Positions 43,019 through 53,193 of a DNA stretch of 64,000 nucleotides are shown in pieces. The stretch's first letter is position 1. Every line of letters begins with the position of its first letter. The position numbers and the translations under genes were made by a program. The notes under the pieces are model-generated. The model was given only the letters and a program-made list of their open reading frames with translations. It was not told the origin of the DNA and did not search any database. Source of the DNA: Dokdonella immobilis (GTDB taxonomy: Bacteria; Pseudomonadota; Gammaproteobacteria; Xanthomonadales; Rhodanobacteraceae). The stretch covers positions 1 to 64,000 of the forward strand of contig NZ_FOVF01000017.1 of the NCBI RefSeq assembly GCF_900115085.1, written 5' to 3'.

Positions 43019-45226
43019 ATGAAACCACGAGTCATCGCGATGGGCGCGCTCGCGTTCGCCATTGCCCAGTGCCTGTCCGGCCTTGCTGCCGCCGAAACCC
43101 CCGCCACCCCCGGCGAGACGTCTTCCGAGCGCAACGAATTGCCGAAGGTCGAAGTGCGTGAACGCCGCTCGGACGACACCCGGCCGAAACTGCAGCACAT
43201 CATGAAGGAAGTCGACGGCCCGCTGATCACGGTCACCAAGAAGACCTCGATCACCAAGCTCGATTCGGTTCCGACCGTGGTCGACAACAACCTGCGCGCG
43301 CTGTTCGCGCAAACGCCGGGCCTGTTCGTCTCCGAGCAGCAATCCCCGGGCCAGGCCAACCTGAGCTATCGCGGCATCGGCAATCCGCAGGAGTCGGAAT
43401 TCGTCACGGTCATGCTCGACGGCATTCCGCTGATGTCGGACTGGATCGGCTATCCGACCATCTACACCCTGCCGCTGCCGCAGCAGATCTCCGAAGTACA
43501 GCTGATCCGCGGCGGCAGTTCATTGCTGTACGGACCCGAGCCGCCTCCGGTCGTCAACATGATCAGCCGCAAGCCGGTCGCCGATCGGGCCCTGGCCGGA
43601 TATACCGAGGCGGTCGTCGGCAGCAACGGCCTGTTCGGTTCGTTCAACCAGTTGTCCGGCACCTCGGGCAGCTGGGACTACCTGGCCGATGCGCACTACC
43701 GCACCAGCGACGGCGAGCGCGACAACGGCGACTCGACCCTGCGCGGCGCCGACCTGCATATCGGCTACACCTCCGAAGACAATGCGCATACCTTCCTCGA
43801 TCTGCGCATCTCGCAGCTCGAAACCGGCGATCCCGGCAAGCTCAGCTATCCGCAGTTCCTGGCCGATGAGGAGCAGTCGCCGACGCCCTACAACAAGCTC
43901 TGGACCGATCGCTACGTACTGAGCCTGACCGACGAGCGCTACTTCAGCGAGGACACCGAACTGGTGACCAAGCTCTGGGGCGGATACCAGGACAATGCCT
44001 CGCGTTCGCAGGATCGCGGCGCGGCACCGACCACGGCGACCCTGCAGGACGATCAATTCCGTTTCTACGGCCTCGATGCACGCATGCTGCATCGCTGGGG
44101 CCGCGGCAATGCGTTGACCGTCGGCACCACGGTCTACCATTCCGACGCGCCATTCCGCCAGTTCACGACGGACGGCCTGAAGCCCGACCGCTATGACCGC
44201 TATGGCGTGCCGTGCGCGTCGCCGGCGGCGAAGAACTGTGCGCGCCTGCGCCAGGATCGCTCGACCGACTACGCGGCCGTATATGCCGAAAACGTGTTCC
44301 GCTTCGCCGGCGGCTGGCATTTCGTGCCGTCCGTGCGCATCGAGCGCGAAGAGGTCGACATCAACGAGAGCATCAAGCCACCGAACCTGAGTCGCGGCCT
44401 GGTCGATCGCAAGGTCAGCCACACGGTGCCGCTGTTCGGCCTCGGCTTCGGCAACGATTTCGGTCGCGGCAACGAAACCTATTTCAACGTTTCCCAAGGC
44501 TGGCGTCCGGTCCGCTATTTCGACATCGGCTCGCCGTTCGGCAACACCTCGCCCGATCCGATCAACGATCCCGATCCGACCCACGTACTGTCGTGGGAAG
44601 CCGGCGTCCACGGCACGCCGGCCGACGGCCTGTTCTACGATGTCAGCCTGTTCCGGATCGACGTCAAGGATCGCATCGAATCGCAGCAGATCCCGAATGC
44701 GCCGCCCGGAAACACGATCAACGTCAACACCGGCGATACCCGCCATCGCGGTTTCGAGGGCCAGGTCGACTACGACTTCCTCGCTGCAGCCGATCCCAAG
44801 ACGAACCGCCACCTGTCGGTGTTCGCCAGCCTGAGCCTGCTCGATTCGGACTTCACCTCGTCGAATCGCGGCTTCGTCGGCAACACGCCGGCATTCTCGC
44901 CAAGCCACCTGGCCCGAATCGGCATGGCCTACCGCGAGGACAAGAAGTTCAAGTTCGCGTTGTCGGTGGTCTCGGTGGCCAGCCAGTACTGGCAGGATTC
45001 CAACCTCGACAATGCCACTCCCGAGGCGAGCAATTACATCCCGGCCAAGGTCCCTTCCTACACGGTGGCCGACCTGTCGGCCGACTGGTGGGTCGCTCCG
45101 CAGATCCGCCTGCTCGGCGGCGTCTCGAACATCGCCGACAAGAAGTACTACGCGCGTGTGTTTGGCGGCGGTCTCGAGCCGGCCATCGGCCGCACCGCCT
45201 ACATCGGCGCCTCCTGGGAATTCTGA
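43019..45226 (+). CDS. TonB-dependent outer-membrane receptor
   Basis: The 735-residue protein has a signal peptide (MKPRVIAMGALAFAIAQCLSG) and GAGGAA ribosome binding site. The plug domain has VPTVVDNNLRALFAQTPGLF, LSYRGIGNPQESEF and EVQLIRGGSSLLYGPEPPP, and the 22-strand barrel ends in an aromatic residue (YIGASWEF). The plug sequence resembles iron-citrate/siderophore-type receptors, but the ligand cannot be named. The 285-bp upstream spacer shows no Fur box or riboswitch I could identify. Confidence 0.92.
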   Translation: MKPRVIAMGALAFAIAQCLSGLAAAETPATPGETSSERNELPKVEVRERRSDDTRPKLQHIMKEVDGPLITVTKKTSITKLDSVPTVVDNNLRALFAQTPGLFVSEQQSPGQANLSYRGIGNPQESEFVTVMLDGIPLMSDWIGYPTIYTLPLPQQISEVQLIRGGSSLLYGPEPPPVVNMISRKPVADRALAGYTEAVVGSNGLFGSFNQLSGTSGSWDYLADAHYRTSDGERDNGDSTLRGADLHIGYTSEDNAHTFLDLRISQLETGDPGKLSYPQFLADEEQSPTPYNKLWTDRYVLSLTDERYFSEDTELVTKLWGGYQDNASRSQDRGAAPTTATLQDDQFRFYGLDARMLHRWGRGNALTVGTTVYHSDAPFRQFTTDGLKPDRYDRYGVPCASPAAKNCARLRQDRSTDYAAVYAENVFRFAGGWHFVPSVRIEREEVDINESIKPPNLSRGLVDRKVSHTVPLFGLGFGNDFGRGNETYFNVSQGWRPVRYFDIGSPFGNTSPDPINDPDPTHVLSWEAGVHGTPADGLFYDVSLFRIDVKDRIESQQIPNAPPGNTINVNTGDTRHRGFEGQVDYDFLAAADPKTNRHLSVFASLSLLDSDFTSSNRGFVGNTPAFSPSHLARIGMAYREDKKFKFALSVVSVASQYWQDSNLDNATPEASNYIPAKVPSYTVADLSADWWVAPQIRLLGGVSNIADKKYYARVFGGGLEPAIGRTAYIGASWEF

Positions 45227-45235
45227 GCAACCGAC

Positions 45236-45260
45236 ACGTGCCCGGCCTCGCCGGGCACGT
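45236..45260. terminator. Terminator hairpin between receptor and diguanylate cyclase genes
   Basis: ACGTGCCCGGC and GCCGGGCACGT form an 11-bp perfect stem with a 3-nt loop, 9 nt after the receptor stop, in a convergent spacer. It could serve both genes; no long T-tract follows. Confidence 0.65.
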
Positions 45261-45304
45261 TCCTCCCGGGACTGCGAAACCCGGCTTGAAGCAGCGACCC
45301 GGTC

Positions 45305-46975
45305 TCAGCCGGCGAAGCGTTCGACCCGGTTCCTGCCCAGATCCTTGGCTCGATAGAGCGCGCGATCGGCAGCCCTGAACAGCTCGTCCAGTTCGGCGAA
45401 CTCCCTGTCACGCGTGCTTGCCACGCCAATGCTGACCGTGATCGGCGAATCGACCGATGTCGCGCTCTCGACGATGCGGCGCAGCGATTCGGCCACTTCC
45501 GCCGCTTCCTTGCCATCGGTCCCGGGAAGGATCAGGGCAAACTCCTCGCCGCCGAAGCGACAGACGTGATCGCCCCGACGCACGCCATTGCCGAGTCGTT
45601 CGGCGACCTGTCGCAGCACTTCGTCCCCGCGAACATGGCCGTGCTGGTCGTTGAACCGCTTGAAATGATCGATGTCGACGACGAGCAATGCCAGCGCGCC
45701 ATTGCCGCGCCGGGCACGCTCGAACTCGGCTGCGGCCACCTCGTCGAAGTAGCGCCGGTTGGGCACGCGGGTCAGGGTATCGGTACGGCTCTGCCGCTGG
45801 AGTTCGCGGACCCGGCTGGCCAGGGCCAGCGACAACAGCACCATCTCGATCAGCGAACCGAGCTGGAATCCGTTCTGGGTCAACATGTTGTGCGGCAGCA
45901 CGCCGAACACCTTGAGCATGTAGGTGAGCACGCCGACCAGCAGCATGCCCCAGGCGATCATGAAGAAGCGCGCCGGCCGATAGCCCCTGACGAGGCCCAG
46001 CGTTCCGAGGGTCAGGATCAGCGAGACCATGACCACCGTCAGGATCGCGATCGGCAGGATCAGCAACGAATACGGCATGAAGAACGAGGCCACCAGGCCG
46101 ATTCCCGCCAGCGCCTGGGTGACGACGGCAAGCGTGTCGAGCCGGCGTGCGAAGCTGGCCGTACCGAGGAACGTGCGCGTGAACTGCATGCCGAAGATCA
46201 GCGTGAACGACAGCATCACGAGCAGTGACTGGTTGCCCCAGGCCGGACTGTCCGGCCACAGGAACTCGAAGGCGAGGCCGTTGTGGATCGCGAAATAGAT
46301 GCCGTAGCTCGCCGCATACAGCAGGTAGAAGATGAAGGCGCGATCGCGAACGATCAGGAAGATGAAGAAGTTGTAGAGAACAAGGACGATGAAACCGCCA
46401 TAGTAGGCGCCGTAGGCCAGCTGCTCGCCGCTCAGCGCGCCGACCAGGGCATGCGTTCCGTAAACGGCAAGACTGAGGTCGACCGGACCGCCCGATGCGG
46501 CACGGACGTAGTAGGTGCGTTCGCTGTTGGCTGGCACGTCGAGGTCGAACAAGAAGTCCCGATGCGCGAACTCGCGGGTCGAGAAGACGCTTCGATCGCC
46601 GGTCGCGGTATGCCGCCAGCTGCCGTCGCGCTGTTGCGCCCATAGTTCGAGATGGTCGATCAGCGGATAGTCTTCGCGCAGGACGACGTGACGGTCGCCT
46701 TCGGCGGGGTTGGTCAGGGTGAAGCGGACCCACCATGCGGAGCTGGTGAATCCGAAATTGGTGCCCATGGCCGGGGCGGGGCGAAAGTCGCCGGAGGCGC
46801 GAACGCTGTCGAAATCCAGATGGCCTTCCGGATCCTCGAGCACGTCCATGGCCGGGATGACCTTCTCGAACGAGAAGCCCCCATCTACTCTCTGTGGAGC
46901 CGCATGGGCAAGCGCCAGAACGGCGAATGCAAATACCAGGGTCGTGACGACAAACCGGGTCCAGTGTTCAAGCAT
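45305..46975 (-). CDS. 7TMR-DISM membrane diguanylate cyclase
   Basis: The protein is 556 residues and starts at MLEHWTRF. A signal segment precedes a periplasmic 7TMR-DISM extracellular-like domain (WWVRFTLTNPAEGDRHVVLREDYPLIDH). Seven membrane helices follow at about residues 175-390, then a GGDEF domain with the active motif GGEEF. It makes cyclic di-GMP. No obvious RxxD inhibitory site immediately before GGEEF. It is divergent from the cytochrome gene at 47061, so it might regulate it, but this is only positional. Confidence 0.92.
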   Translation of the reverse strand: MLEHWTRFVVTTLVFAFAVLALAHAAPQRVDGGFSFEKVIPAMDVLEDPEGHLDFDSVRASGDFRPAPAMGTNFGFTSSAWWVRFTLTNPAEGDRHVVLREDYPLIDHLELWAQQRDGSWRHTATGDRSVFSTREFAHRDFLFDLDVPANSERTYYVRAASGGPVDLSLAVYGTHALVGALSGEQLAYGAYYGGFIVLVLYNFFIFLIVRDRAFIFYLLYAASYGIYFAIHNGLAFEFLWPDSPAWGNQSLLVMLSFTLIFGMQFTRTFLGTASFARRLDTLAVVTQALAGIGLVASFFMPYSLLILPIAILTVVMVSLILTLGTLGLVRGYRPARFFMIAWGMLLVGVLTYMLKVFGVLPHNMLTQNGFQLGSLIEMVLLSLALASRVRELQRQSRTDTLTRVPNRRYFDEVAAAEFERARRGNGALALLVVDIDHFKRFNDQHGHVRGDEVLRQVAERLGNGVRRGDHVCRFGGEEFALILPGTDGKEAAEVAESLRRIVESATSVDSPITVSIGVASTRDREFAELDELFRAADRALYRAKDLGRNRVERFAG

Positions 46976-47060
46976 GGCCTTGGATCGATTCCCCGTAGTC
47001 GGTCGCCGCATGCGATTCGTGCCTAGAATAGCAGGCTACGACTCAGGGGGAGTTTGGTCC

Positions 47061-48710
47061 ATGGGCATCCTTTCCAGACTGTTCGCCGCGTCGGCAATCG
47101 GCCTCTGCGCGGCCGCATGCAGCCCGTCGGACAAGCCAATGCCGAATGGTGCCGCCGTGGCTGGCGGCGAGGGCGCGATCAATCTCGAGCAGGGTTGGAG
47201 CGCCGAAGTCCAGCAGCGCGCCTGGTTCACCTCGTTCGGCTCGAGATTGATCCCGACCCGCTGGCTGCAGGCCCTGGAGCTCCCGGGCAACGAAGTGCCG
47301 TATATGTCGGAGCAGAATCTCGAGGCGATCGGATTCCTGCTGCAGGCGAAGACGCCGGCCAATCCCGAAGGGTTCCCGGTCGGTTTCACCCAGGAGACCG
47401 ACGCCAGCGGCCGTGCCTGGACGGGTCTCGGCTGCGCAGCCTGCCACACCGGCGAAGTCCGCTACCAGGGCCAGCGGATCCGCATCGATGGCGGTCAGGG
47501 CACGCTCGATTTCAACATGTTCGAGCTCACCCTGGTCGCCAGCCTGCAGGCGACCATCAACCACGACGCCGCATTCCGACGCTTTGCCGCGGCCCAGGGA
47601 GTTCCCGCGGACCAGTTCGAGGCACTCCGGCAGGAGGTTGGCGAGCTGGCCGACAGGATCCTCGCGCGACATCGCATGAACGAAGTCGAGGTGCCCTACG
47701 GCCACGGCCGGCTCGACGCCTTCGGCCAGATCTTCAATGCGGTTGCCGTGCAGTTTCTCGGCCTGCCGCAGAATCGCCGCGCGCCCGACGCACCGGTCAG
47801 CTACCCGGTGCTCTGGGATGCGCCGCATCTCGACGTCGTGCAGTGGAACGGTTCGGCCCCGAACGGCGGACCAGGCCCGCTGCTGCAGAACATCACGACC
47901 GCACTGGCCGTCTATGGCTCGCTGGATATCCAGCGGCCGGCCGGCATCGACGGCTACGCCTCGTCGATCGATTTCGCCCATCTCGACCAGATCGAGAACG
48001 ACCTCTATGCCCTGCAATCGCCGCAGTGGCCGAGCGCGATCCTCGGCATGCTCGATGCCGGGCGCGTCGAGCGCGGCGCGCGGATCTACACGAAGGAATG
48101 CGTTTCCTGCCACCAGCTCTCCGATCGCAACGATCCAAAACGCGAGCTCAGGGCCGTGATCACGCCGCTCGACGAAGTTGGTACGGACCCACGCATGGCA
48201 CGCAATTTCCTCGATTCGGTTTCCGACAGCGGCGCCTTCGAAGGCCGCAAGCAGGGTGTCGTGTTCGGCCCGGCACTCGAGGCACGGGCGCAGACCTCGG
48301 ACCTGGTCGTGCATGCCGCGGTCGGCGCCGCCCTGGGCCATCCGCTCGAAAGCGTACGCAATGCGCTGAAGAGCTTCCATCGCGAAATCGGTTCGCCGCT
48401 GAACAGCCATCCGGATGGCTACAAGGCCCGCCCGCTGAGCGGAATATGGGCCTCGGCGCCGTACCTGCACAATGGCTCGGTGCCAACCCTTGCCGAACTG
48501 CTCAAGGCGCCCGCGCAGCGCACGACGCAGTTCTTCGTCGGCAGCCGCGAGTTCGATCCGCAGAGCGTCGGCCTGGCCGCGGCGCGTGGCGATAACGCCG
48601 ATCTGTTCGACACCGACCTGCCCGGCAATTCGAATGCCGGCCATGCCTATGGGACAAACCTGGCCGACGACGACAAGCGCGATCTGCTCGAGTACCTGAA
48701 GAGTCTCTGA
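47061..48710 (+). CDS. Di-heme cytochrome c, RoxA/peroxidase-like (lipoprotein)
   Basis: The 549-residue protein starts at ATG 47061 behind GGGGGAG. It has a lipoprotein-like N-terminus (LFAASAIGLCAAAC, Cys 20). The two heme sites are CAACH at 125-129 and CVSCH at 347-351. Conserved family blocks are RIDGGQGTLDFN, GRLDAFGQIFNAV, PVSYPVLWDAP, VQWNGSAPN and LHNGSVPTLAELL. Rubber oxygenases RoxA/RoxB and MauG/peroxidases share this plan; substrate not determinable. It is convergent with the patatin gene. Confidence 0.85.
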   Translation: MGILSRLFAASAIGLCAAACSPSDKPMPNGAAVAGGEGAINLEQGWSAEVQQRAWFTSFGSRLIPTRWLQALELPGNEVPYMSEQNLEAIGFLLQAKTPANPEGFPVGFTQETDASGRAWTGLGCAACHTGEVRYQGQRIRIDGGQGTLDFNMFELTLVASLQATINHDAAFRRFAAAQGVPADQFEALRQEVGELADRILARHRMNEVEVPYGHGRLDAFGQIFNAVAVQFLGLPQNRRAPDAPVSYPVLWDAPHLDVVQWNGSAPNGGPGPLLQNITTALAVYGSLDIQRPAGIDGYASSIDFAHLDQIENDLYALQSPQWPSAILGMLDAGRVERGARIYTKECVSCHQLSDRNDPKRELRAVITPLDEVGTDPRMARNFLDSVSDSGAFEGRKQGVVFGPALEARAQTSDLVVHAAVGAALGHPLESVRNALKSFHREIGSPLNSHPDGYKARPLSGIWASAPYLHNGSVPTLAELLKAPAQRTTQFFVGSREFDPQSVGLAAARGDNADLFDTDLPGNSNAGHAYGTNLADDDKRDLLEYLKSL

Positions 48711-48752
48711 GAGGATGCACAGGACGGGGGCGCGAACGGCGCCGCCCCGCGC

Positions 48753-50822
48753 TCAGCTTTTCGCCTGCATCTCCGCGATCGCCTCGAACCATTCGGCGAC
48801 GCCGGGCGGCGGCGTCGCGCCGATCAGCTTGCCCACGATCTGCTGGCCGAGCGCGCGGTAGGCCTCGAACTGCGGCTCGGCGAAGAACTGCTCGGAAGTC
48901 GGCTCGTCCGGAAAGGCCGGGTTGGCCCGCCAGTAGGCATAGATGTCGGCAGTCAGACCCGCGCACAGGGTCGGCTTGATGTAGAGGATCCGGCCCGCAC
49001 TGCCATCGGCGTAGCGGATCGTGCCGAGCGCATAGGGTTGCTGCATCAGCGCCATGTCGCGCTGCCGATAGAGGCGATCGGCGTCGATGTCGATGTCGGC
49101 GCCGAAATCCACGCGCACGCGCTCGATCGCCCGTCCGAGGTCACCGAGCGTGGTCGATGGATCGGCACCGGCATCGGTGACGATCAGGAAGCGCACGCGC
49201 CGACGGATCAGTTCGTAGATGCCGAGATTCTCGAATCCGCCGCCGTCGGACAGGTGCACGTGGTGGCGCTTTTCGTCGAGGCCGATGCCGAGCATTTCGC
49301 GGGTGATGAAGATCCACCACCACGGCAGGGGCGGCGGACGCCGGTCGCCGAATTTCGGATTGGTCGCCCAGTAGCCGAGGCGAACATTGAGCAGGGCCAT
49401 CAGGAACGACACCGAGCGAGCGCGGGTCGCGACCATGTCCGGATCGATGGCGGCGCCGGAGATCGTGAATGCATTGGACAGGGCCATGGCCCCGCCCGCG
49501 TAGCGGTCGATACGGCGGAAGCCGGTCGTCGTCGACCCCGTGTAGACCGGCGAGAAGAAAAAGCTGGTGCCTTCCCGGCTACGCAGCTTCTCGTTGTCCG
49601 AACTGGTCGTGTTGAGCGTGGTGTTGATCAGGTGCAAGGGCGCACCGTGCCCGGGACCCAGCTGGTCGAGCCTGAATTCGCCCGGTTCGATCACGGGTCC
49701 CGCGTCCACGTTCGGCAGGAAGGCGCCTGACAGGCGCGCCCTGTAATAGGCGTGGATCGATACCCGATTGAGGCTGCTGACCACGGCCAGGACCACCGAG
49801 AGTGCGAGAAAGCCGAAGAACAGCGGCGACGGCAACCAGGCTTCATGGACGGCCAGATGGTTGGCCAGCACGAGCAGTCCGTAGACGACCAGACTGAGGC
49901 CGATCGTGGTCAGTCGACCGCCGTTGTTGTCGCCCTTGCGTCGATCCAGCAGCATCGATGCGATGCCACCGAGTATCGGCGTCAGGTAGGCCATGTGATG
50001 TCCGATCGCTTCGGCGTAACGCGTCGCGAACAGATGCTCGACCATCTCGCCGAGGGTTTCGGCGATCGGGATCAGGCCAACTGCGATCAGGGCGATGCCG
50101 GCGATGATCATGCTCCCCATCAGCACGCGCAGGCGATCGATGCGATCGATTCTGGCGAGGCGCGGCACACCCGAAACGAAGGCGAAGGCGATCGCGACGA
50201 GCGGAAACGCGGCCAGGCTGAATGCCCCGGCCAGCAGCAGCAACAGGAAACCATGGTTGCCGCTCGGTACGTGGCCGCCGGGCAGCGACAGCCAGGCCGG
50301 CCAGGCCAGCGGCAACCAGTCGAGGGTCAGGGCATAGACCGCAGCGAGCAGCGGAGGGCCCAGAACAAGGACATTGACGAAGGTCGAGGCGAGTATCGAG
50401 GCAATCAGGGTCCAGATCGAAAAGCCACGCTGGCTGACCAGGTACTTGCCGTGGCCACGCAACCAGTCGAGCACGCTGCCGCCGCTGTCGGGAACCGCGA
50501 CCGTGAACACGCCGCCGGGCGGAACCGGCGCAACCCGCGAGCGCAACCACGAATAGCACGACGCCACATAACCGCCGCCCGACACCGAGGAGAGATAATC
50601 GACCCGTGGCAGGAGGCCGCCGGCCTCGAGCGCCTGCAGCACGCCGAGGTTGAAGGTCGCCGAACGGATACCGCCACCGGAAAAGGCCACGCCGACCGCG
50701 TCGTCGTGCACGGGCGGCATGCCGGCCGCCTGGCGCCGGCGGGCCAGCCATTCGCGTTCGGCGGCGTGCACTTCGTCGAATGTCGCCGCATAGTCCACCG
50801 CATTCGCCGATGTCTCGCTCAT
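48753..50822 (-). CDS. Membrane-bound patatin-like phospholipase
   Basis: The 689-residue protein has the anion hole GGGIRS at 49-54, a nucleophile-containing SSVSGGGY segment (Ser81) and the catalytic Asp in LSDGGGFEN (about 526). Unlike soluble patatins, at least four long hydrophobic segments occur between (about residues 120-345, for instance AWLSLPGGHVP...AGAFSLAAFPLVAIAFAF). It starts 49 nt after the stop of the di-heme cytochrome upstream, probably in one operon. Predicted function: acyl hydrolase for membrane lipids; substrate unknown. Confidence 0.85.
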   Translation of the reverse strand: MSETSANAVDYAATFDEVHAAEREWLARRRQAAGMPPVHDDAVGVAFSGGGIRSATFNLGVLQALEAGGLLPRVDYLSSVSGGGYVASCYSWLRSRVAPVPPGGVFTVAVPDSGGSVLDWLRGHGKYLVSQRGFSIWTLIASILASTFVNVLVLGPPLLAAVYALTLDWLPLAWPAWLSLPGGHVPSGNHGFLLLLLAGAFSLAAFPLVAIAFAFVSGVPRLARIDRIDRLRVLMGSMIIAGIALIAVGLIPIAETLGEMVEHLFATRYAEAIGHHMAYLTPILGGIASMLLDRRKGDNNGGRLTTIGLSLVVYGLLVLANHLAVHEAWLPSPLFFGFLALSVVLAVVSSLNRVSIHAYYRARLSGAFLPNVDAGPVIEPGEFRLDQLGPGHGAPLHLINTTLNTTSSDNEKLRSREGTSFFFSPVYTGSTTTGFRRIDRYAGGAMALSNAFTISGAAIDPDMVATRARSVSFLMALLNVRLGYWATNPKFGDRRPPPLPWWWIFITREMLGIGLDEKRHHVHLSDGGGFENLGIYELIRRRVRFLIVTDAGADPSTTLGDLGRAIERVRVDFGADIDIDADRLYRQRDMALMQQPYALGTIRYADGSAGRILYIKPTLCAGLTADIYAYWRANPAFPDEPTSEQFFAEPQFEAYRALGQQIVGKLIGATPPPGVAEWFEAIAEMQAKS

Positions 50823-50871
50823 GCCTCTGCCCTCGTGCCGCGCGCGCCGACCGGTTGCTGGCTTGCCGGCT

Positions 50872-53193
50872 TCATTGCCAGCAATCCGGCGGCGAAAAAT
50901 CCTCCGGCGTGGCCGGCAGGTCGCGGTGGACCTTGAGGTATTCGACGATCGCCCAGCGATCGTTGTCGCTGAGCAGCGGACCGATCACGCCCGACGGCAG
51001 GGCATGGCCGACCGGATCGCTGCGCGCCGCCTCGAGCTGCTCGGGCGTGGCGACGAAGGCATGGCCGCTGTTGTGGTTGCCGTCGATGCTCGTGTCGAAC
51101 CAGAAGCCGTTGTCTTCACCGGGCCCCGCCGGTTCGCTGGCATAGCCGACGTACTTCGGATCGAAGTCGCGGCGGCCGACGAAGAAGCGCGCGCTGCGCT
51201 GGTCCGGCGGCAGCAGCATCTGATACAGATTCGGCACCGAGCCATTGTGCAGGAATGGCGGCGTGGCCCAGACCCCTTCCAGCGGGCGTGGCTTGTAACC
51301 GGCGACCTGCTGCGGCAGGTCGAGCGTGCCGAATCCGCCGAGGCACATCTGCTGCTTCCAGCCGATGTGGTTGTCGGCGAAATATTTCGCCTTGATCATG
51401 AGGCCGAGGATGTTCAATCCCTGTCCCTCGCTGAGGCTCGAGACATCGATCGCCTCGAGCTGGCGATCGATCGCGGATTCGCCGCTCGACACATCATCGA
51501 GCAGGGCGCGCGTCCAGCAGCCGAGATCGCATTCCCAAGCCGGTGCCGTGGACGCCGTCTGGGGTTCACCCGCGGCGGTCAGCGCCGCCGCGATCGCCGC
51601 GAACGTGTCGCGTGGCACGGTCGCCTCCGCGCTGGCGTCGGGATCCGGATAGGTGGCCAGCAGCGGCGCCAGCGCCGCAGCGTCCATTCCGGCCGCCTGG
51701 CGCGCCTGGATCACTTCGTCGAGGTGCCAGCGCGCGTTGCGGGCCAGGTTGCGAATCAGCTGCGGGCGCAGCACACGGCTGATTTCCTCGCGCGTAAGAC
51801 CGGCCTTGCCCAGGTCGTAGCGACGCGTCACGAAGCCGTTCGCCTCGCTCGGATCGGTACCGATATGCTCGACCGGGATCACCTCGATCTTCCATTCGGT
51901 GCCGGGCCATGGCTTGCCCGGCGCACTGGCCCGCTGGCGCGCCGCATCGGCCGGGTGCGGTCCATGGCAGCCCTGGCAATGACTGTCGAACAGTTGCTTG
52001 CCGTGCGCGGCGAGTTCGCTGTCGATCGCACCGAGCAGGTCCTCGGGCCAGCGCGGCGGGGTCAGCTTCTGCAGGGTGTGTTCGATGCGATCGAGGTTCG
52101 GGATGTCGACCGAGGAGACATAGCGCTGCTCCTCGGGCACCGGGTTACCGTAGCTGTCGGTCAGGCGGATCACCGCTCCGACCCCGAGCGCCTCGCCGAT
52201 ATTGCGCGCTAGCGGCTGCTTGACCGAACCGTTGTACTGGACCCAGTCGAATTTCCAGATGTTCCACACATACGGATAGCTGACCGGCGCCGTGGCGTCC
52301 TGGTAGTTGTTCGCGGCGAGGTGGTCGCCGAACACGGTATTGGCGATGCGACCGAGTGCGTCGGTGCGGCCGAAGCCCTCGACCACCGGATACAGGTGGC
52401 GCAGCGGACTGTTCTGGCCCTGGGTGGCGAAGGCCTTGATCGTGTCCCAGAGTTCGGCGTGCAGCTCGGACTTGCCTTCGGGATAACGTGGGCCGATGAC
52501 CTTTTTCGCGAAGCGGTCGAATTTCCACGGATTCGCCCAGGTCGACAGCATCGAAGCAACCAGGGTGGGCCCGAACGCACCGCGCTGCATGTTGGTGAAC
52601 TCATGCATGGCCTGGCCGCCGTCGATGCGGATCGCCGTGGTCACGCCGTTCCTCTTGGCGTGGATCTCGCCGGTGTGGCAGGCCGCACAGGTGATGTCGA
52701 GCACGTACTGGCCAAGCGCCCCATCGAAGTGGCGGGTGAAGCCGACCGGCAGCCGGTCCGGATTGGCCGCACTCGGCAGCGGATCGACGATGAAACGGTA
52801 GCGCTGCATGTGCTCGGGCTCGACGAAGCGCTTCGCGTCGAGCGGCATTTCCAGATTGACGAACCAGTTGTAGCGCAGCGGCGTGGTCAATGCGCCCTGC
52901 GGCATCGAAGTGCCCTGGGCCGTGTAGTAGTAGGTCTGGCGGTCGGGCGAGTCGGCCGTCGTTCCCCAGCCCTGGTCGAGATAGGCGTAGGCATCGACCT
53001 TCTCGTAGCCCGGAATCGTCGAAACCGGGACCAGCACGAAGATCGCGAAGCCGGCGCCGGCCAGCAGCGCGGCCAAGATGGCCAGATAGAACGCCCAGCG
53101 CAACAGGCCTCCCAGCGTGATTCCGAAAAACGCATTCCATGCGCGTCGCAACGGACCGCCGCGCGCGGGTGTCAAGCTGGGCCGCTTGGCCAT
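50872..53193 (-). CDS. Membrane-anchored di-heme cytochrome c, RoxA/peroxidase-like
   Basis: The 773-residue protein starts at ATG 53193 (AGGGGAA upstream; ATG at 53217 in frame is less likely). A single membrane helix spans about 33-55 (AFYLAILAALLAGAGFAIFV). Two heme sites are CAACH at 169-173 and CQGCH at 406-410. It shares with the 47061 protein RIDGGQAMHEF, GRTDALGRIAN, PVSYPYVWNIW, VQYNGSVKQ and LHNGSVPNLYQML, so the two are paralogues. The 200-residue insertion after the second heme is distinct. Upstream of the patatin gene by 49 nt. Confidence 0.85.
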   Translation of the reverse strand: MAKRPSLTPARGGPLRRAWNAFFGITLGGLLRWAFYLAILAALLAGAGFAIFVLVPVSTIPGYEKVDAYAYLDQGWGTTADSPDRQTYYYTAQGTSMPQGALTTPLRYNWFVNLEMPLDAKRFVEPEHMQRYRFIVDPLPSAANPDRLPVGFTRHFDGALGQYVLDITCAACHTGEIHAKRNGVTTAIRIDGGQAMHEFTNMQRGAFGPTLVASMLSTWANPWKFDRFAKKVIGPRYPEGKSELHAELWDTIKAFATQGQNSPLRHLYPVVEGFGRTDALGRIANTVFGDHLAANNYQDATAPVSYPYVWNIWKFDWVQYNGSVKQPLARNIGEALGVGAVIRLTDSYGNPVPEEQRYVSSVDIPNLDRIEHTLQKLTPPRWPEDLLGAIDSELAAHGKQLFDSHCQGCHGPHPADAARQRASAPGKPWPGTEWKIEVIPVEHIGTDPSEANGFVTRRYDLGKAGLTREEISRVLRPQLIRNLARNARWHLDEVIQARQAAGMDAAALAPLLATYPDPDASAEATVPRDTFAAIAAALTAAGEPQTASTAPAWECDLGCWTRALLDDVSSGESAIDRQLEAIDVSSLSEGQGLNILGLMIKAKYFADNHIGWKQQMCLGGFGTLDLPQQVAGYKPRPLEGVWATPPFLHNGSVPNLYQMLLPPDQRSARFFVGRRDFDPKYVGYASEPAGPGEDNGFWFDTSIDGNHNSGHAFVATPEQLEAARSDPVGHALPSGVIGPLLSDNDRWAIVEYLKVHRDLPATPEDFSPPDCWQ

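Noticed and set aside
46710-47060. Upstream extension of the first cytochrome frame
   Set aside because: The 117 extra codons overlap the diguanylate cyclase and lack a signal; ATG 47061 has a strong ribosome binding site and lipoprotein signal.
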